This document shows positions 1-7,073 of a stretch of DNA of 7,087 bases, piece by piece; the first letter of the stretch is position 1, and each line of letters opens with the position of its first letter. This stretch comes from Acidilobaceae archaeon. Lineage in GTDB: Archaea > Thermoproteota > Thermoprotei_A > Sulfolobales > Acidilobaceae. The position numbers and the translations under genes are program-made. The stretch lies in NCBI GenBank assembly GCA_027044005.1, contig JALUDK010000377.1, forward strand, positions 1 to 7,087. Direction: 5' to 3'. The notes under the pieces were generated by a model. It was not told the origin of the DNA. It ran no database searches and saw nothing but the letters and a program-made list of their open reading frames with translations.

Positions 1-1139
1 ACTATACCTACGAATCTAACCGGTTCCTGCCCCTCCAGTATGTCCTCTAGCCTCTCGAGGACCTCATAGGCGCTGGCTACATAGTCTAGAGCCCGGGGGT
101 CTTCGTTTAGCTGGGAGGAGAATATGGTAACCATAGGGTGGCCCCCGGCGGCTACTATCTCCCATATACCCATCCTGATCTGCCATGGAGTCGCTGATTG
201 AACTGTTCTAAGCGCATAGAATGCGTTCCTGGATACTATAACTGGCTTGCCCCTCCCGAGCATGGCCCTACTTATCTTGGCGGCGAGCGTCAGCATGCCT
301 GGCCCCCTAATATCTGCCTCGCTCGCCTCGGCGAAGACTGCGTCGAGCAGGTTCCTGGCCTTGGAGACTACGATGTTGCCCCTGCCAGCCCACCCCGCCG
401 GATGACTATTATAGAAGAAGATCCTGTCCTCCCCGACCTGTTTGGCCTTCGACCTGAGTAGCTTCATGGCATCAACTACTACCTCGTACCTCCACTGCCA
501 CGCCAGCCTGAAGGCTTCATCCTCCATATCCTCCCTAGAGGGGAGATCTACCCCGTATCTCTCCCTGAACTTGGTCCTACAGTAGCTACAGTAACACGCC
601 TTGGAAGGGTCTGGCATGTACCTGAAACTGTCTAGCAGTACACCATCCGCTCCAGTAGCCTCCAGAGCCTCCTTAACCTCCTCTGCGAAGTACCTCTCCA
701 GGGCGGGACTGTTTAGGCAGATCTGGGGCCAGTGGGGGTCTCTAACCCTCTCCACTCTTGGGTAATGCTCTAGTACTATGACCTCTCCTTCCCTAGTCCT
801 CTGGGCCCATGAGGGGTGGAGCCTGTAGAGGTACCTATTAGCTGTGTGAGCAGCCATGACGACCACACGTATGCCTTCCCCCCTGGCCTTGTCCACTAGT
901 TCCTTGAGATCTAGCCTGGAGTTGTGGTGTCTAGGGTACAACTTGCTACCACTATAGAACACCCTCCCCCACGGGTCCCTAGCGAACACGACTATAAGGT
1001 TTGCCCTGGCCCTCTTAGCCGCCCCCAGTATCCTCTCAGCATCGACCCTGTCAGCATAGAATCCGTAGGGATCCTCTATGTTAACCTGGAGGGCCCTCAG
1101 GGGCCTATGCCACCATGCCAACCCCGAGACACGCTCCAC
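1..1139 (-). CDS. Putative glycoside hydrolase, GHL6-like TIM barrel (3' end off window)
   Basis: Reading the minus strand from the GTG at 1139 gives 379 uninterrupted residues to the left edge, so the C-terminus is missing. The N-terminus (W9-W10, R15-ALQVN-20) followed by an Asn-containing beta strand (A46-N47-L48) and a Tyr/His/Asn-rich loop (Y68-PRHHN-73) resembles the hypothetical glycosyl hydrolase 6 (GHL6) family as I recall it. Residues 164-170 (ADGVLLD) form a typical strand-end motif with D170 as possible nucleophile. It is followed by a CxCxxC motif (C182, C184, C187) and F191...Y195-G196. E271 in 'AVFAEAS' could be the acid/base. There is no signal peptide, so a cytoplasmic enzyme is inferred. 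Substrate is unknown; a beta-galactosidase-type or fucosidase-type relative is possible. An in-frame TAA at 1164-1166 limits the start to 1163 or lower. GTG 1139 is the first candidate; TTG 1121 is the alternative. The gene is divergent from sucCD. Confidence 0.72.
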   Translation of the reverse strand, partial: MERVSGLAWWHRPLRALQVNIEDPYGFYADRVDAERILGAAKRARANLIVVFARDPWGRVFYSGSKLYPRHHNSRLDLKELVDKARGEGIRVVVMAAHTANRYLYRLHPSWAQRTREGEVIVLEHYPRVERVRDPHWPQICLNSPALERYFAEEVKEALEATGADGVLLDSFRYMPDPSKACYCSYCRTKFRERYGVDLPSREDMEDEAFRLAWQWRYEVVVDAMKLLRSKAKQVGEDRIFFYNSHPAGWAGRGNIVVSKARNLLDAVFAEASEADIRGPGMLTLAAKISRAMLGRGKPVIVSRNAFYALRTVQSATPWQIRMGIWEIVAAGGHPMVTIFSSQLNEDPRALDYVASAYEVLERLEDILEGQEPVRFVGI

Positions 1140-1154
1140 TGGCGAGGTCGAGCG

Positions 1155-1188
1155 GCTAGGGTATTAATGTGGATCCACTATCCCTAGC
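1155..1188. repeat. Nested dyad in the divergent promoter region
   Basis: Seven-base inverted arms GCTAGGG (1155-1161) and CCCTAGC (1182-1188) enclose a perfect 10-base palindrome, GTGGATCCAC, at 1169-1178. The two dyads are not concentric: the centres are about 1171.5 and 1173.5. The structure contains the minus-strand TATA-like box and touches the plus-strand one. It could be an operator serving both directions. CTAGG-like words are common in this genome, so the outer arms may be chance. Confidence 0.4.
1162..1168 (-). promoter_or_regulatory. TATA-like box for the putative glycosidase, probably leaderless
   Basis: The minus strand reads ATTAATA here. Its centre lies 26 bases upstream of the GTG at 1139, the usual archaeal distance from TATA box to transcription start. 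No GGTG-type ribosome binding site precedes that GTG. Together these suggest a leaderless mRNA starting at or next to the start codon. A second candidate is the TATTTAAG on the same strand at 1195-1188, which would leave a leader of about 27 bases without a ribosome binding site. Inferred from spacing only. Confidence 0.45.
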
Positions 1189-1195
1189 TTAAATA
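1189..1195 (+). promoter_or_regulatory. TATA box of the sucCD operon
   Basis: The sequence TTAAATA, within GCTTAAATAC, lies about 40 bases upstream of the sucC ATG. The expected transcription start, about 26 bases past the box centre, is near 1218. That leaves a short leader of about 14 bases that still contains the GGTG ribosome binding site at 1220-1223. No other AT-rich box lies between this one and the gene. Confidence 0.6.
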
Positions 1196-1219
1196 CTGGC
1201 CCTCCACGTTAAGAGACCC

Positions 1220-1223
1220 GGTG
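1220..1223 (+). promoter_or_regulatory. Ribosome binding site of sucC
   Basis: GGTG, complementary to the archaeal 16S rRNA 3' end, lies 8 bases before the ATG at 1232. It supports that start, which also gives the family's usual N-terminus. Confidence 0.6.
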
Positions 1224-1231
1224 CCCCAGGG

Positions 1232-2368
1232 ATGAAGCTCTTCGAGTACGAGGCCAAGCAGTTGCTGGCCAAGTATGGGGTGGAGGTGCCACCCTCCATA
1301 TTAGTTAGGAAAGGCGAGGATGTGAAGTCCAAGATACTCGAGGCTGGCCTAGAGCCTCCGGTGGTCGTTAAGGCTCAGGTTCTTGTAGCTGGCAGGGGTA
1401 AGGCTGGCGGCATAAAACTCGCGAGGAGTATAGATGAGGCTGTGGAGATCGCTGAGAGGCTCTTCGAGACCCCGATCAAGGGGGTGGTGCCCAAACTCCT
1501 CCTAATCGAGAAGGCTGTTGAGCATGAGGCCGAGCTGTACACTGCTATAGTGATAGATAGGAGTGAGAGGAAGCCCGTTATACTGGCAAGCAGGTTCGGC
1601 GGCATGGATATAGAGGAGATCGCTAGGGAGAAGCCGGAGAGCATTGTGAGGAGGCTCGTAGACCCCTACGTCGGCCTCAGGCAGTACGAGGCCAGGCTTA
1701 TCGGGAAGAAGATAGGCCTCACCGGCAAGGCACTAGCAAGCTACGCAAAATTCCTCCAGGCCCTGTACAGGCTGTTTACAGAGTACGACGGGGAACTAGC
1801 CGAGAGCAACCCCATAGCAGTCGTGGGGGACAAGGTCATACCACTGGATGCGAGGCTTATTGTCGACGATAACTCCCTCTACAGGCACCCCGAGCTGGGC
1901 GGGGAGAGGATAGAGGAGAGCGGCGAGTACACCGAGTGGGAGGTTAAGGCCAGGAAGGCCGGCCTAACATTCGTGGAGCTAGACGGCAACATCGGGATAA
2001 TAAGCAACGGGGCCGGCCTAACCATGACCACAATGGACCTAGTGCTAGAGTACGGCGGGAAGCCGGCCAACTTCCTCGACATAGGAGGCGGGGCCAGGGC
2101 GGACCTAGTGAAGAAGGCAGTGAGCTTCCTGCTAGAGTATCCAAAGGCTGAGAAGATCTTCATAAACATCTTCGGGGGCATAACCCGCGGAGACGAGGTG
2201 GCCAGGGGCATAGTGGCTGCGCTCAGGGAGCTGGGGGAGATAGAGAAGCCTATAGTAGTTAGGCTAGCCGGTACAAACGAGGAGGAGGGGAGGAAGATAC
2301 TGAGCGAGGCCGGGATCAACGCCTACACAGACCCTATAGAGGCGGTTAAGAGGGTCATGGAACTTTAG
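1232..2368 (+). CDS. sucC: Succinyl-CoA synthetase, beta subunit (ADP/GDP-forming)
   Basis: This is the nucleotide- and magnesium-binding subunit of succinyl-CoA synthetase, which interconverts succinyl-CoA and succinate with NTP formation in the TCA cycle. The 378 residues are close to the family's usual length of about 380-390. The N-terminal ATP-grasp part starts with the typical [12 protein letters not shown] and carries the glycine-rich [14 protein letters not shown] (47-60). The metal-binding region includes AESNPIAV (190-197) and the DAR at 206-208. The C-terminal ligase half carries [12 protein letters not shown] (252-263), FLDIGGGA (281-288) and [12 protein letters not shown] (310-321), which in the family forms the subunit contact and the power helix near the phosphohistidine of SucD. 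The protein has no signal peptide and should act in the cytoplasm. sucD follows after 13 bases, so the two are co-transcribed. Nucleotide preference, ATP versus GTP, cannot be read with confidence. Confidence 0.97.
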   Translation: MKLFEYEAKQLLAKYGVEVPPSILVRKGEDVKSKILEAGLEPPVVVKAQVLVAGRGKAGGIKLARSIDEAVEIAERLFETPIKGVVPKLLLIEKAVEHEAELYTAIVIDRSERKPVILASRFGGMDIEEIAREKPESIVRRLVDPYVGLRQYEARLIGKKIGLTGKALASYAKFLQALYRLFTEYDGELAESNPIAVVGDKVIPLDARLIVDDNSLYRHPELGGERIEESGEYTEWEVKARKAGLTFVELDGNIGIISNGAGLTMTTMDLVLEYGGKPANFLDIGGGARADLVKKAVSFLLEYPKAEKIFINIFGGITRGDEVARGIVAALRELGEIEKPIVVRLAGTNEEEGRKILSEAGINAYTDPIEAVKRVMEL

Positions 2369-2371
2369 GGG

Positions 2372-2375
2372 GGTG
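2372..2375 (+). promoter_or_regulatory. Ribosome binding site of sucD, deciding its start
   Basis: GGTG lies 6 bases before the ATG at 2382. A longer reading would begin at the GTG at 2373-2375, which is part of this site and would have no ribosome binding site at a useful distance. The ATG is therefore preferred. Confidence 0.6.
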
Positions 2376-2381
2376 TACGGG

Positions 2382-3254
2382 ATGGCTGTGCTCGTGGGAG
2401 AGGATACCCGGGTAATCGTCCAGGGTATAACCGGTCGCGAGGGATCATTCCACACCAAGCTAATGCTAGAGTACGGCACCAAGGTGGTAGCAGGTGTAAC
2501 CCCCGGCAAGGGCGGCATGGAGGTCCACGGGGTCCCAGTATACGATACCATGGAGGAGGCGGTAGAGGCTCACCCGGATGCCAACACATCCATAATATTC
2601 GTACCCGCCAGGTTCGCCCCCGACGCGGTTTACGAGGCAGTGGATGCAGGCATGAGGCTAGTTGTGGTTATAACCGAGGGCATACCAGTCCACGAGTCCC
2701 TACGCTTCATAAACTACGCCAGGAGCAAGGGAGTCACAGTGATCGGGCCAAACTGCCCCGGAGTAATATCTCCGGGCAAGTCGAAGGTAGGCATAATGCC
2801 AGGCCACATATTCAAGGAGGGAGAGGTAGCCATAGTATCTAGGAGCGGAACCCTGACATACGAGGTAGCCTACGCCCTAACCAAGAATGGCATAGGGCAG
2901 AGCACCGTCATAGGCATAGGAGGAGACCCCGTTATAGGCACAAGCTTCACCGAGGCCCTGAAGATGCTGGAGGAAGACCCCCAGACTAGGGCCATCGTCC
3001 TGCTAGGGGAGATCGGCGGCGACATGGAGGAGAGGGCGGCTGCCATGGTTGAGAGGGGAGAGGTCACCAAGCCGATAGTAGCGTTCATAGCTGGCAGGAC
3101 GGCCCCCGAGGGCAAGAGGATGGGCCACGCCGGCGCGATAATAATGATGGGCTCTGGAACGTATAAGGGGAAGGTGGAGGCCCTAACCAGGGCCGGCATC
3201 AAGGTTGCAAGGATGCCCTTCGACATACCCAAGCTAGTCTCGGAGGTGCTATAA
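2382..3254 (+). CDS. sucD: Succinyl-CoA synthetase, alpha subunit
   Basis: This is the CoA-binding, phosphohistidine-carrying subunit that works with SucC. From ATG 2382 it has 290 residues, matching the family, and begins [18 protein letters not shown] as usual for SucD. The Rossmann-type CoA-binding domain shows GITGREG (15-21) and GPNCPG (122-127). The ligase domain has SRSGTLTYE (153-161) and GIGGDPVIG (178-186). E210 matches the glutamate that positions the active histidine, and H249 in GHAGA is the phosphorylated histidine. All the key residues I know of are present, so the enzyme should be active. An in-frame GTG at 2373 would add three residues but lies on the ribosome binding site. 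The 3' end overlaps the convergent XPB gene by 6 bases: the last sense codon, CTA, is the XPB stop codon when read on the other strand. Confidence 0.97.
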   Translation: MAVLVGEDTRVIVQGITGREGSFHTKLMLEYGTKVVAGVTPGKGGMEVHGVPVYDTMEEAVEAHPDANTSIIFVPARFAPDAVYEAVDAGMRLVVVITEGIPVHESLRFINYARSKGVTVIGPNCPGVISPGKSKVGIMPGHIFKEGEVAIVSRSGTLTYEVAYALTKNGIGQSTVIGIGGDPVIGTSFTEALKMLEEDPQTRAIVLLGEIGGDMEERAAAMVERGEVTKPIVAFIAGRTAPEGKRMGHAGAIIMMGSGTYKGKVEALTRAGIKVARMPFDIPKLVSEVL

Positions 3255-4859
3255 CGGCATCCTCCTCCTTTTCCTGCTCTGGTACTCCTCACTCGTACCC
3301 TCAACTATGACCTCGTAGAGAACTGCGCTCTTCTTGCCCTCCCCAGGCCTAAGCAACCTGCCCAGCCTCTGGATGAACTGCCTCGAGGAGCTTGTACCCG
3401 ATACTAGGATACCGACGTTGGCATCCGGTATATCAAGCCCCTCGTCGCCAACCGTTGTTACGACGAGGACCCCGCTCTTAGAGGACCTGAACGCCTCTAG
3501 CGTCCTAGCCCTCTCCCTAGGGTCTAGGCCGCCATGGAGTAGAAGGCCTCCGACTCTCTTTGCTATCTCCTCCGCCTGCTTCTTGTATTGGGTGAATACT
3601 ATGATCTTTGAGCCCTTCGCCAGCTCTCGCCTGGCTATCTCCTCTACCTTCCTTATCTTGGCCTCGCTCATCTGTATTATGCTCCTCATCTCATGGTGCT
3701 TCCTTAGCGCCTGGATCGCTACAGGATCCCCCTTCCTGGCCGCTTCTAGTATTTCCTGGAATGTGCGCCCCCCGGCTAGGGCCCTATATTCGGCTCTAAG
3801 CTTCTCGTACATCCTCTTCTCCTCCCCGGCTAGGCTTACCTTCTCCCTCCTGATCACATACGGGGCTAGATATCCCTGCCTGGCCAGCTCGCCCGGTGGG
3901 ATATGATAGACTACCCCTCCAACCAGGGGGAATATCTCCTCGTGCTTCCCATCTTCCCTTTCTATCGTCGCCGAGAGGCCCATCCTGTAGGGTGCGGGCA
4001 TCCGTGATGCTATGATCCTGAACTTGTCCGCCGGTAGGTGATGGGCCTCATCTATTATCAGCATGGAGAATAGCGGGGCGAAGACTCCTACCTTCCTGAA
4101 GGCTGTTTGGTACGTGGTGACGGTTATTGGGGCTAGCCTCTTCTCCTCACCATAGTAGGCCCCCACTAGGCCCGCCGCGTCTGTGAACCTCTTGATCGCC
4201 TCTATCCACTGCCTAACGTGCTCCTTCGTGAAGACCACTATCAAGGTGTACACGGAGAGCTTGGCCATGCCGGCTATGGCCACGATGGTCTTCCCGGCAC
4301 CAGTGGGGAGTGCGATAACCCCCCGGTTTCCGTTCTTCTCCCAGGCCTCCAGCGCCTCTCTCTGGTATGGCCTCAGCTCCCCCGTGAACCTGACCTCCCT
4401 CGGCAGCTTCTTCTCCAGTAGTCCTACCTTGTCTACTACGTTGAGGCCCTGTCTGGCTAGGTGTTTTACTATCTCAGCATACATGTGGGCAGGTGCCTTG
4501 TAGGCCCTCTCCTGCCTATCGTAGGGTAGATAGATGCCCAGCCCGGAGATTATGGGCTTAAGCATGACCCTAGACCTTATCCTCAGCATACCATCACTGC
4601 CAAGGTACACAAGGACCTTGCCTTCCTCCTCAGCCTCGGCCTTTAGCCTGTCAAGGTCCTCGCCGGGCACTCCCTCTAGCGACGAGACTACACGGTATAT
4701 ATCTAGCATGGTGTATCCCTCCCTCCTAGCCTTGGCCCGGTCGACCTCGAAGAGGGAGCACCCTCCGCTGCGTCCTAGGTATCTAGAGAACTCTAGCAGC
4801 CTCCTGAACTCCTCATCCTCCATCCACCTACAAACCCTAAACCTTAGTGGGGGCTCCAC
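3249..4859 (-). CDS. XPB-type superfamily 2 DNA helicase/translocase
   Basis: This is an archaeal homologue of the XPB helicase of nucleotide excision repair and TFIIH, 536 residues. Residues 1-145 correspond to the N-terminal region that in archaeal XPB holds a damage-recognition domain. Helicase domain 1 has a Q-motif-like LRPYQREAL (162-170), Walker A LPTGAGKT (184-191), the DEAH box (270-273) and SAT (296-298). R301-E302-D303 directly after SAT matches the RED motif typical of XPB and helps separate it from other COG1061 helicases. Residues of about 340-400 fit the thumb-like insertion. Domain 2 has GDEGLDIP (471-478) and motif [11 protein letters not shown] (497-505). The C-terminus is basic (RKRRR, 529-533). 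The GTG start follows the upstream gene's stop by 2 bases, with a ribosome binding site inside that gene, so translation is probably coupled. The usual archaeal partner Bax1 is not in this window. Confidence 0.93.
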   Translation of the reverse strand: MEPPLRFRVCRWMEDEEFRRLLEFSRYLGRSGGCSLFEVDRAKARREGYTMLDIYRVVSSLEGVPGEDLDRLKAEAEEEGKVLVYLGSDGMLRIRSRVMLKPIISGLGIYLPYDRQERAYKAPAHMYAEIVKHLARQGLNVVDKVGLLEKKLPREVRFTGELRPYQREALEAWEKNGNRGVIALPTGAGKTIVAIAGMAKLSVYTLIVVFTKEHVRQWIEAIKRFTDAAGLVGAYYGEEKRLAPITVTTYQTAFRKVGVFAPLFSMLIIDEAHHLPADKFRIIASRMPAPYRMGLSATIEREDGKHEEIFPLVGGVVYHIPPGELARQGYLAPYVIRREKVSLAGEEKRMYEKLRAEYRALAGGRTFQEILEAARKGDPVAIQALRKHHEMRSIIQMSEAKIRKVEEIARRELAKGSKIIVFTQYKKQAEEIAKRVGGLLLHGGLDPRERARTLEAFRSSKSGVLVVTTVGDEGLDIPDANVGILVSGTSSSRQFIQRLGRLLRPGEGKKSAVLYEVIVEGTSEEYQSRKRRRMPL

Positions 4860-4861
4860 CC

Positions 4862-5272
4862 TTACCGCACCCTCTTGACCCTAAACGCTCTAGGGGCTAG
4901 CGGGGTCTCCACGCCAAGCTTGTCTAGGGCCCTGGCTATCCTGAGCGGCGGGTCCGGTGGTACCTCTAAGTCTATACAGTCCCCCTCCACGACGACCCTG
5001 GATACCTCTGGCCAGTCGGCAGCCGCTTTGAGGTAGTCTAGGGCTGCCGGCCCACATCCCCTGGCGTGTAGGCTTATCACCCTTATACAGTCTAGGCCAG
5101 CGAAGGCATCCAGATACACCTCTATACCTTCAGCCTCGTGGAGTAATATATCAACGTAATCATGCTCGGTCATCGTTAATAGCTCGTGGAGCAGCCTGAA
5201 CTCGGCCTCGTCCACCTCTGCTACCTCCTCTATACAGGGCCCGGCTCGAGGCGTGGGTTCCCCTTCATCCAC
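4862..5272 (-). CDS. Unrecognised small acidic protein coupled to XPB
   Basis: I do not recognise this protein of 136 residues. It is rich in Asp and Glu in its first 60 residues and basic at the very end (RAFRVKRVR, 128-136). It has four cysteines (C13, C62, C73, C99) without CxxC spacing, no signal peptide and no membrane segment. Short hydrophobic strands alternate with helices (for example EVYLDAF, CIRVISL and RVVVEG), which suggests a small alpha/beta fold. Conserved-looking spots are H69-ARGCG-74 and the proline-rich VPPDPPL (104-110). Its stop is 2 bases before the XPB GTG, so it is probably made together with XPB and may assist it; that is inference from position only. A longer form from GTG 5281 is unlikely because that codon lies inside the ribosome binding site. 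It has its own TATA-like box and so probably heads a two-gene operon. Confidence 0.75.
   Translation of the reverse strand: MDEGEPTPRAGPCIEEVAEVDEAEFRLLHELLTMTEHDYVDILLHEAEGIEVYLDAFAGLDCIRVISLHARGCGPAALDYLKAAADWPEVSRVVVEGDCIDLEVPPDPPLRIARALDKLGVETPLAPRAFRVKRVR
4868..4874 (-). promoter_or_regulatory. Ribosome binding site of the XPB gene, inside the upstream gene
   Basis: GAGGGTG on the minus strand lies 8 bases before the GTG at 4859, within the last codons of the upstream 136-aa gene. It supports the GTG start over the later in-frame ATG at 4823 and suggests coupled translation. Confidence 0.55.
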
Positions 5273-5277
5273 AATAG

Positions 5278-5284
5278 TCACCTC
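5278..5284 (-). promoter_or_regulatory. Strong ribosome binding site fixing the start of the 136-aa gene
   Basis: GAGGTGA on the minus strand is a full match to the archaeal anti-Shine-Dalgarno sequence, 5 bases before the GTG at 5272. The in-frame GTG at 5281 is part of this motif and so is not the likely start. Confidence 0.7.
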
Positions 5285-5310
5285 TTAAAACCCTCTTCAC
5301 CGCCGGGCCC

Positions 5311-5318
5311 CATATAAG
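5311..5318 (-). promoter_or_regulatory. TATA box for the 136-aa gene/XPB operon
   Basis: The minus strand reads CTTATATG in the 64-base gap after moeA. Transcription would start near 5288, leaving a leader of about 16 bases that holds the GAGGTGA site. This suggests that the two-gene operon can be transcribed independently of moeA, although read-through from moeA is also possible since no clear terminator separates them. Confidence 0.5.
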
Positions 5319-5336
5319 TGGCTGGGTGTATGATAA

Positions 5337-7058
5337 TTAAGGCTTGGGCCCCACTACCTTCGCGAGAGCCACCCTCTCCGTGCCAACCTCCTCCAGGTTG
5401 AAGCCCTCTATGCCCTCGGCGTAGTCCCCGGGTACTAGAGCGCAGTCCACGTACCCCTGCTCTAGCATTACCATTGCTGTTTCCGCCCTTGGTGCCGGCA
5501 CCCTCACCGGGTCTCCTGGAAGCTCGGTGCTCGTGGAGTAGGGTAGGAATACCGCAGCCCTCCTGCACTGTCCCGACCTCGTTGCCAGTACTATGCTCCT
5601 TCTCGCCTCCTCTATGGCCTCGGCCACCTCCTCCACCTTGGGGGTTAGGCTGGTGACTACCACCTGCCCTGGCGGGAGTAGTTGTATGACCGTCTCGGGA
5701 GTTCCTGTGGGGAAGTACAGGTTCTTTACGCCGGGCCTCGTCGACGGGCTTATCAGCCTAGTGTCTGTGAGGTATATGACCTTGCCGCCGGGCTCTCTGG
5801 AGAGCTCTACGCGTATCTTAGACCCTGGTCTTGGGGGTGTGTGGGCTCCTGCGGGTATTATGGTGACTCCCTCGGCTTTAGGGTAGCTGGCTATCATGTA
5901 GCTATCCTTCGCCACGGGGAATGCTAGGAATCCCCCGCTGCCGGGGGCTAGGGAGACTGGCACTATTGTGTGTCTTCCCTTCTCTGCTGGGAGCGCGGTG
6001 ACTGTAGTTGCCTCTACTACCCTGGGCGAGTAGGCTGGGGATGGGAGGCCTAGAGTTGATAGGAGCCTGGTTACTACCTTCTCGAAGACGTTGGCTGCTG
6101 ACCTGGGGTTGCCGGGGAGCCCTATGAATAGCCTGTCCTCCCCCACGCTTCCCAGTATAGTTGGTTTACCCGGCTTTATCCTGAGCCCGTGTACTATGAC
6201 TTCTCCCCTTCTGCCTAGGGCCCTGTAGACTACATCCTCTAGTCCAGCCGATGTGCCCCCACTAGTTACTACCACATCCGCATCCTCGCCTACGGCCTTG
6301 ATTATCATGTCCTCCACGTCCTCTATAGTATCCCTAGCTATGCCCAGGTCTAGTACCTCGTATCCCAGCCTCTTCATCCACGCTATGAGCTGGAACCTGT
6401 TAGAGTCGAATATACCGGCATCGCCTGGATCCGAGCCGGGCTCCACGAGCTCGTCGCCAGTGCTGAAGACCGCGGCCCTGACCCTCCTGGTCGCCTTGAC
6501 TCTTTTCACCCCTATAGCTGCTAGGGCGGCGACCAGCTCCGGCGTGCCGGGGGCTCCTGTCCATGCAACCTGGTCCCCAGTTGCCACGTCCGTGGCTGGA
6601 AGGGCTATTCCCTGGCCCGGCGAGGCTCCCCTCTCTATCCTTGCCTCGCCCTCTCGTGGCCTCGTCACATATTCTATAGGCACCACAGCGTCGGCCCCTA
6701 CGGGGACCCAGGCCCCGGTGTCTATCTCCATGCACTCCCCCGGCTCGAGGGGCCTGGCAGGCTTCTCTCCGATCTTTATACGGCCCCCGTATCTGAGGGT
6801 TACTGGCCTATCCTCGAAGGCGCCTGCCACGTCCACGCTCCTGACGGCGCACCCGTCTACCAGGGATCTTGGGTACCATGGAAGCGGCCGGGGTGATGTT
6901 ATGTTTTCAGCTAGTAGCCTCCCCTCCAGGTCTGTTATCCCCACGCTTATTGCTCCCTGACCCAGGATCCTCTCCACTAGGCTGAGGCCGAGCCTCTCCT
7001 TGACTAGGCGTATAGCCTCCTCAGGCTCGGCTAGCCTCTTGAATATGCTCCTACTCAA
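5337..7058 (-). CDS. moeA: Molybdopterin molybdenumtransferase MoeA with extra C-terminal domain
   Basis: MoeA inserts molybdate or tungstate into adenylylated molybdopterin to make the active cofactor. The first 420 or so residues are a full MoeA: the linker and hinge region with RPLPWYPRSLVDGCAV (57-72), the cofactor-binding fold with STGDEL (199-204), DSNR (218-221), SGGTSAG (266-272), GLRIKPGKP (291-299) and GLPGNP (313-318), then the C-terminal beta-barrel (about 345-420). The usual DGYA is DGCA here (C70). Residues of about 425-573 are an extension that bacterial MoeA lacks. Archaeal MoeA proteins often carry a periplasmic-binding-like or LysR-substrate-like domain there, and the alternating strands and GYVDCALVPGDYA (535-547) fit a shortened one. 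It may bind the oxyanion or a regulatory ligand; this is inference. The TTG start has GGAGGTG 8 bases upstream, and an in-frame TAA directly before it (7062-7064) excludes a longer form. Confidence 0.95.
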   Translation of the reverse strand: MSRSIFKRLAEPEEAIRLVKERLGLSLVERILGQGAISVGITDLEGRLLAENITSPRPLPWYPRSLVDGCAVRSVDVAGAFEDRPVTLRYGGRIKIGEKPARPLEPGECMEIDTGAWVPVGADAVVPIEYVTRPREGEARIERGASPGQGIALPATDVATGDQVAWTGAPGTPELVAALAAIGVKRVKATRRVRAAVFSTGDELVEPGSDPGDAGIFDSNRFQLIAWMKRLGYEVLDLGIARDTIEDVEDMIIKAVGEDADVVVTSGGTSAGLEDVVYRALGRRGEVIVHGLRIKPGKPTILGSVGEDRLFIGLPGNPRSAANVFEKVVTRLLSTLGLPSPAYSPRVVEATTVTALPAEKGRHTIVPVSLAPGSGGFLAFPVAKDSYMIASYPKAEGVTIIPAGAHTPPRPGSKIRVELSREPGGKVIYLTDTRLISPSTRPGVKNLYFPTGTPETVIQLLPPGQVVVTSLTPKVEEVAEAIEEARRSIVLATRSGQCRRAAVFLPYSTSTELPGDPVRVPAPRAETAMVMLEQGYVDCALVPGDYAEGIEGFNLEEVGTERVALAKVVGPKP

Positions 7059-7066
7059 CCCTTACA

Positions 7067-7073
7067 CACCTCC
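7067..7073 (-). promoter_or_regulatory. Ribosome binding site of moeA
   Basis: GGAGGTG on the minus strand lies 8 bases before the TTG at 7058. The strong site makes up for the weak start codon and confirms it. No TATA box is visible in the 14 bases left before the window edge, so the promoter, or an upstream gene of the same operon, lies outside. Confidence 0.65.

Noticed and set aside
198..1187. Two plus-strand open frames of 87 codons each (198-461 and 924-1187)
   Set aside because: They lie opposite the putative glycosidase gene, whose minus-strand frame shows family motifs over 379 residues. The plus-strand translations have no recognisable pattern and no ribosome binding site.
1375..2319. 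Minus-strand open frames opposite sucC (1375-1644, 1879-2319, 1944-2144)
   Set aside because: Their compositions are Ser/Pro/Leu-rich, typical of the antisense of GC-rich archaeal genes, while sucC itself is unmistakable.
3334..4878. Plus-strand open frames opposite the XPB gene, up to 190 codons
   Set aside because: They are Ser/Pro/Leu-rich antisense shadows of a helicase with all its motifs in order.
5284..5290. TTTTAAG on the minus strand as a TATA box for the 136-aa gene
   Set aside because: It directly touches the ribosome binding site and is too close to the start codon. CTTATATG at 5311-5318 is correctly spaced.
5278..5568. A 96-codon minus-strand frame across the end of moeA and the following gap
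   Set aside because: It is out of frame with moeA, Gly/Arg-rich in its middle, and ends at the start of the 136-aa gene. It looks like a shadow of moeA.
6253..6960. A 235-codon plus-strand open frame opposite moeA
   Set aside because: It is long but biased in Ser, Pro and Ala, with no family resemblance. The opposite strand encodes conserved MoeA motifs over the same stretch.
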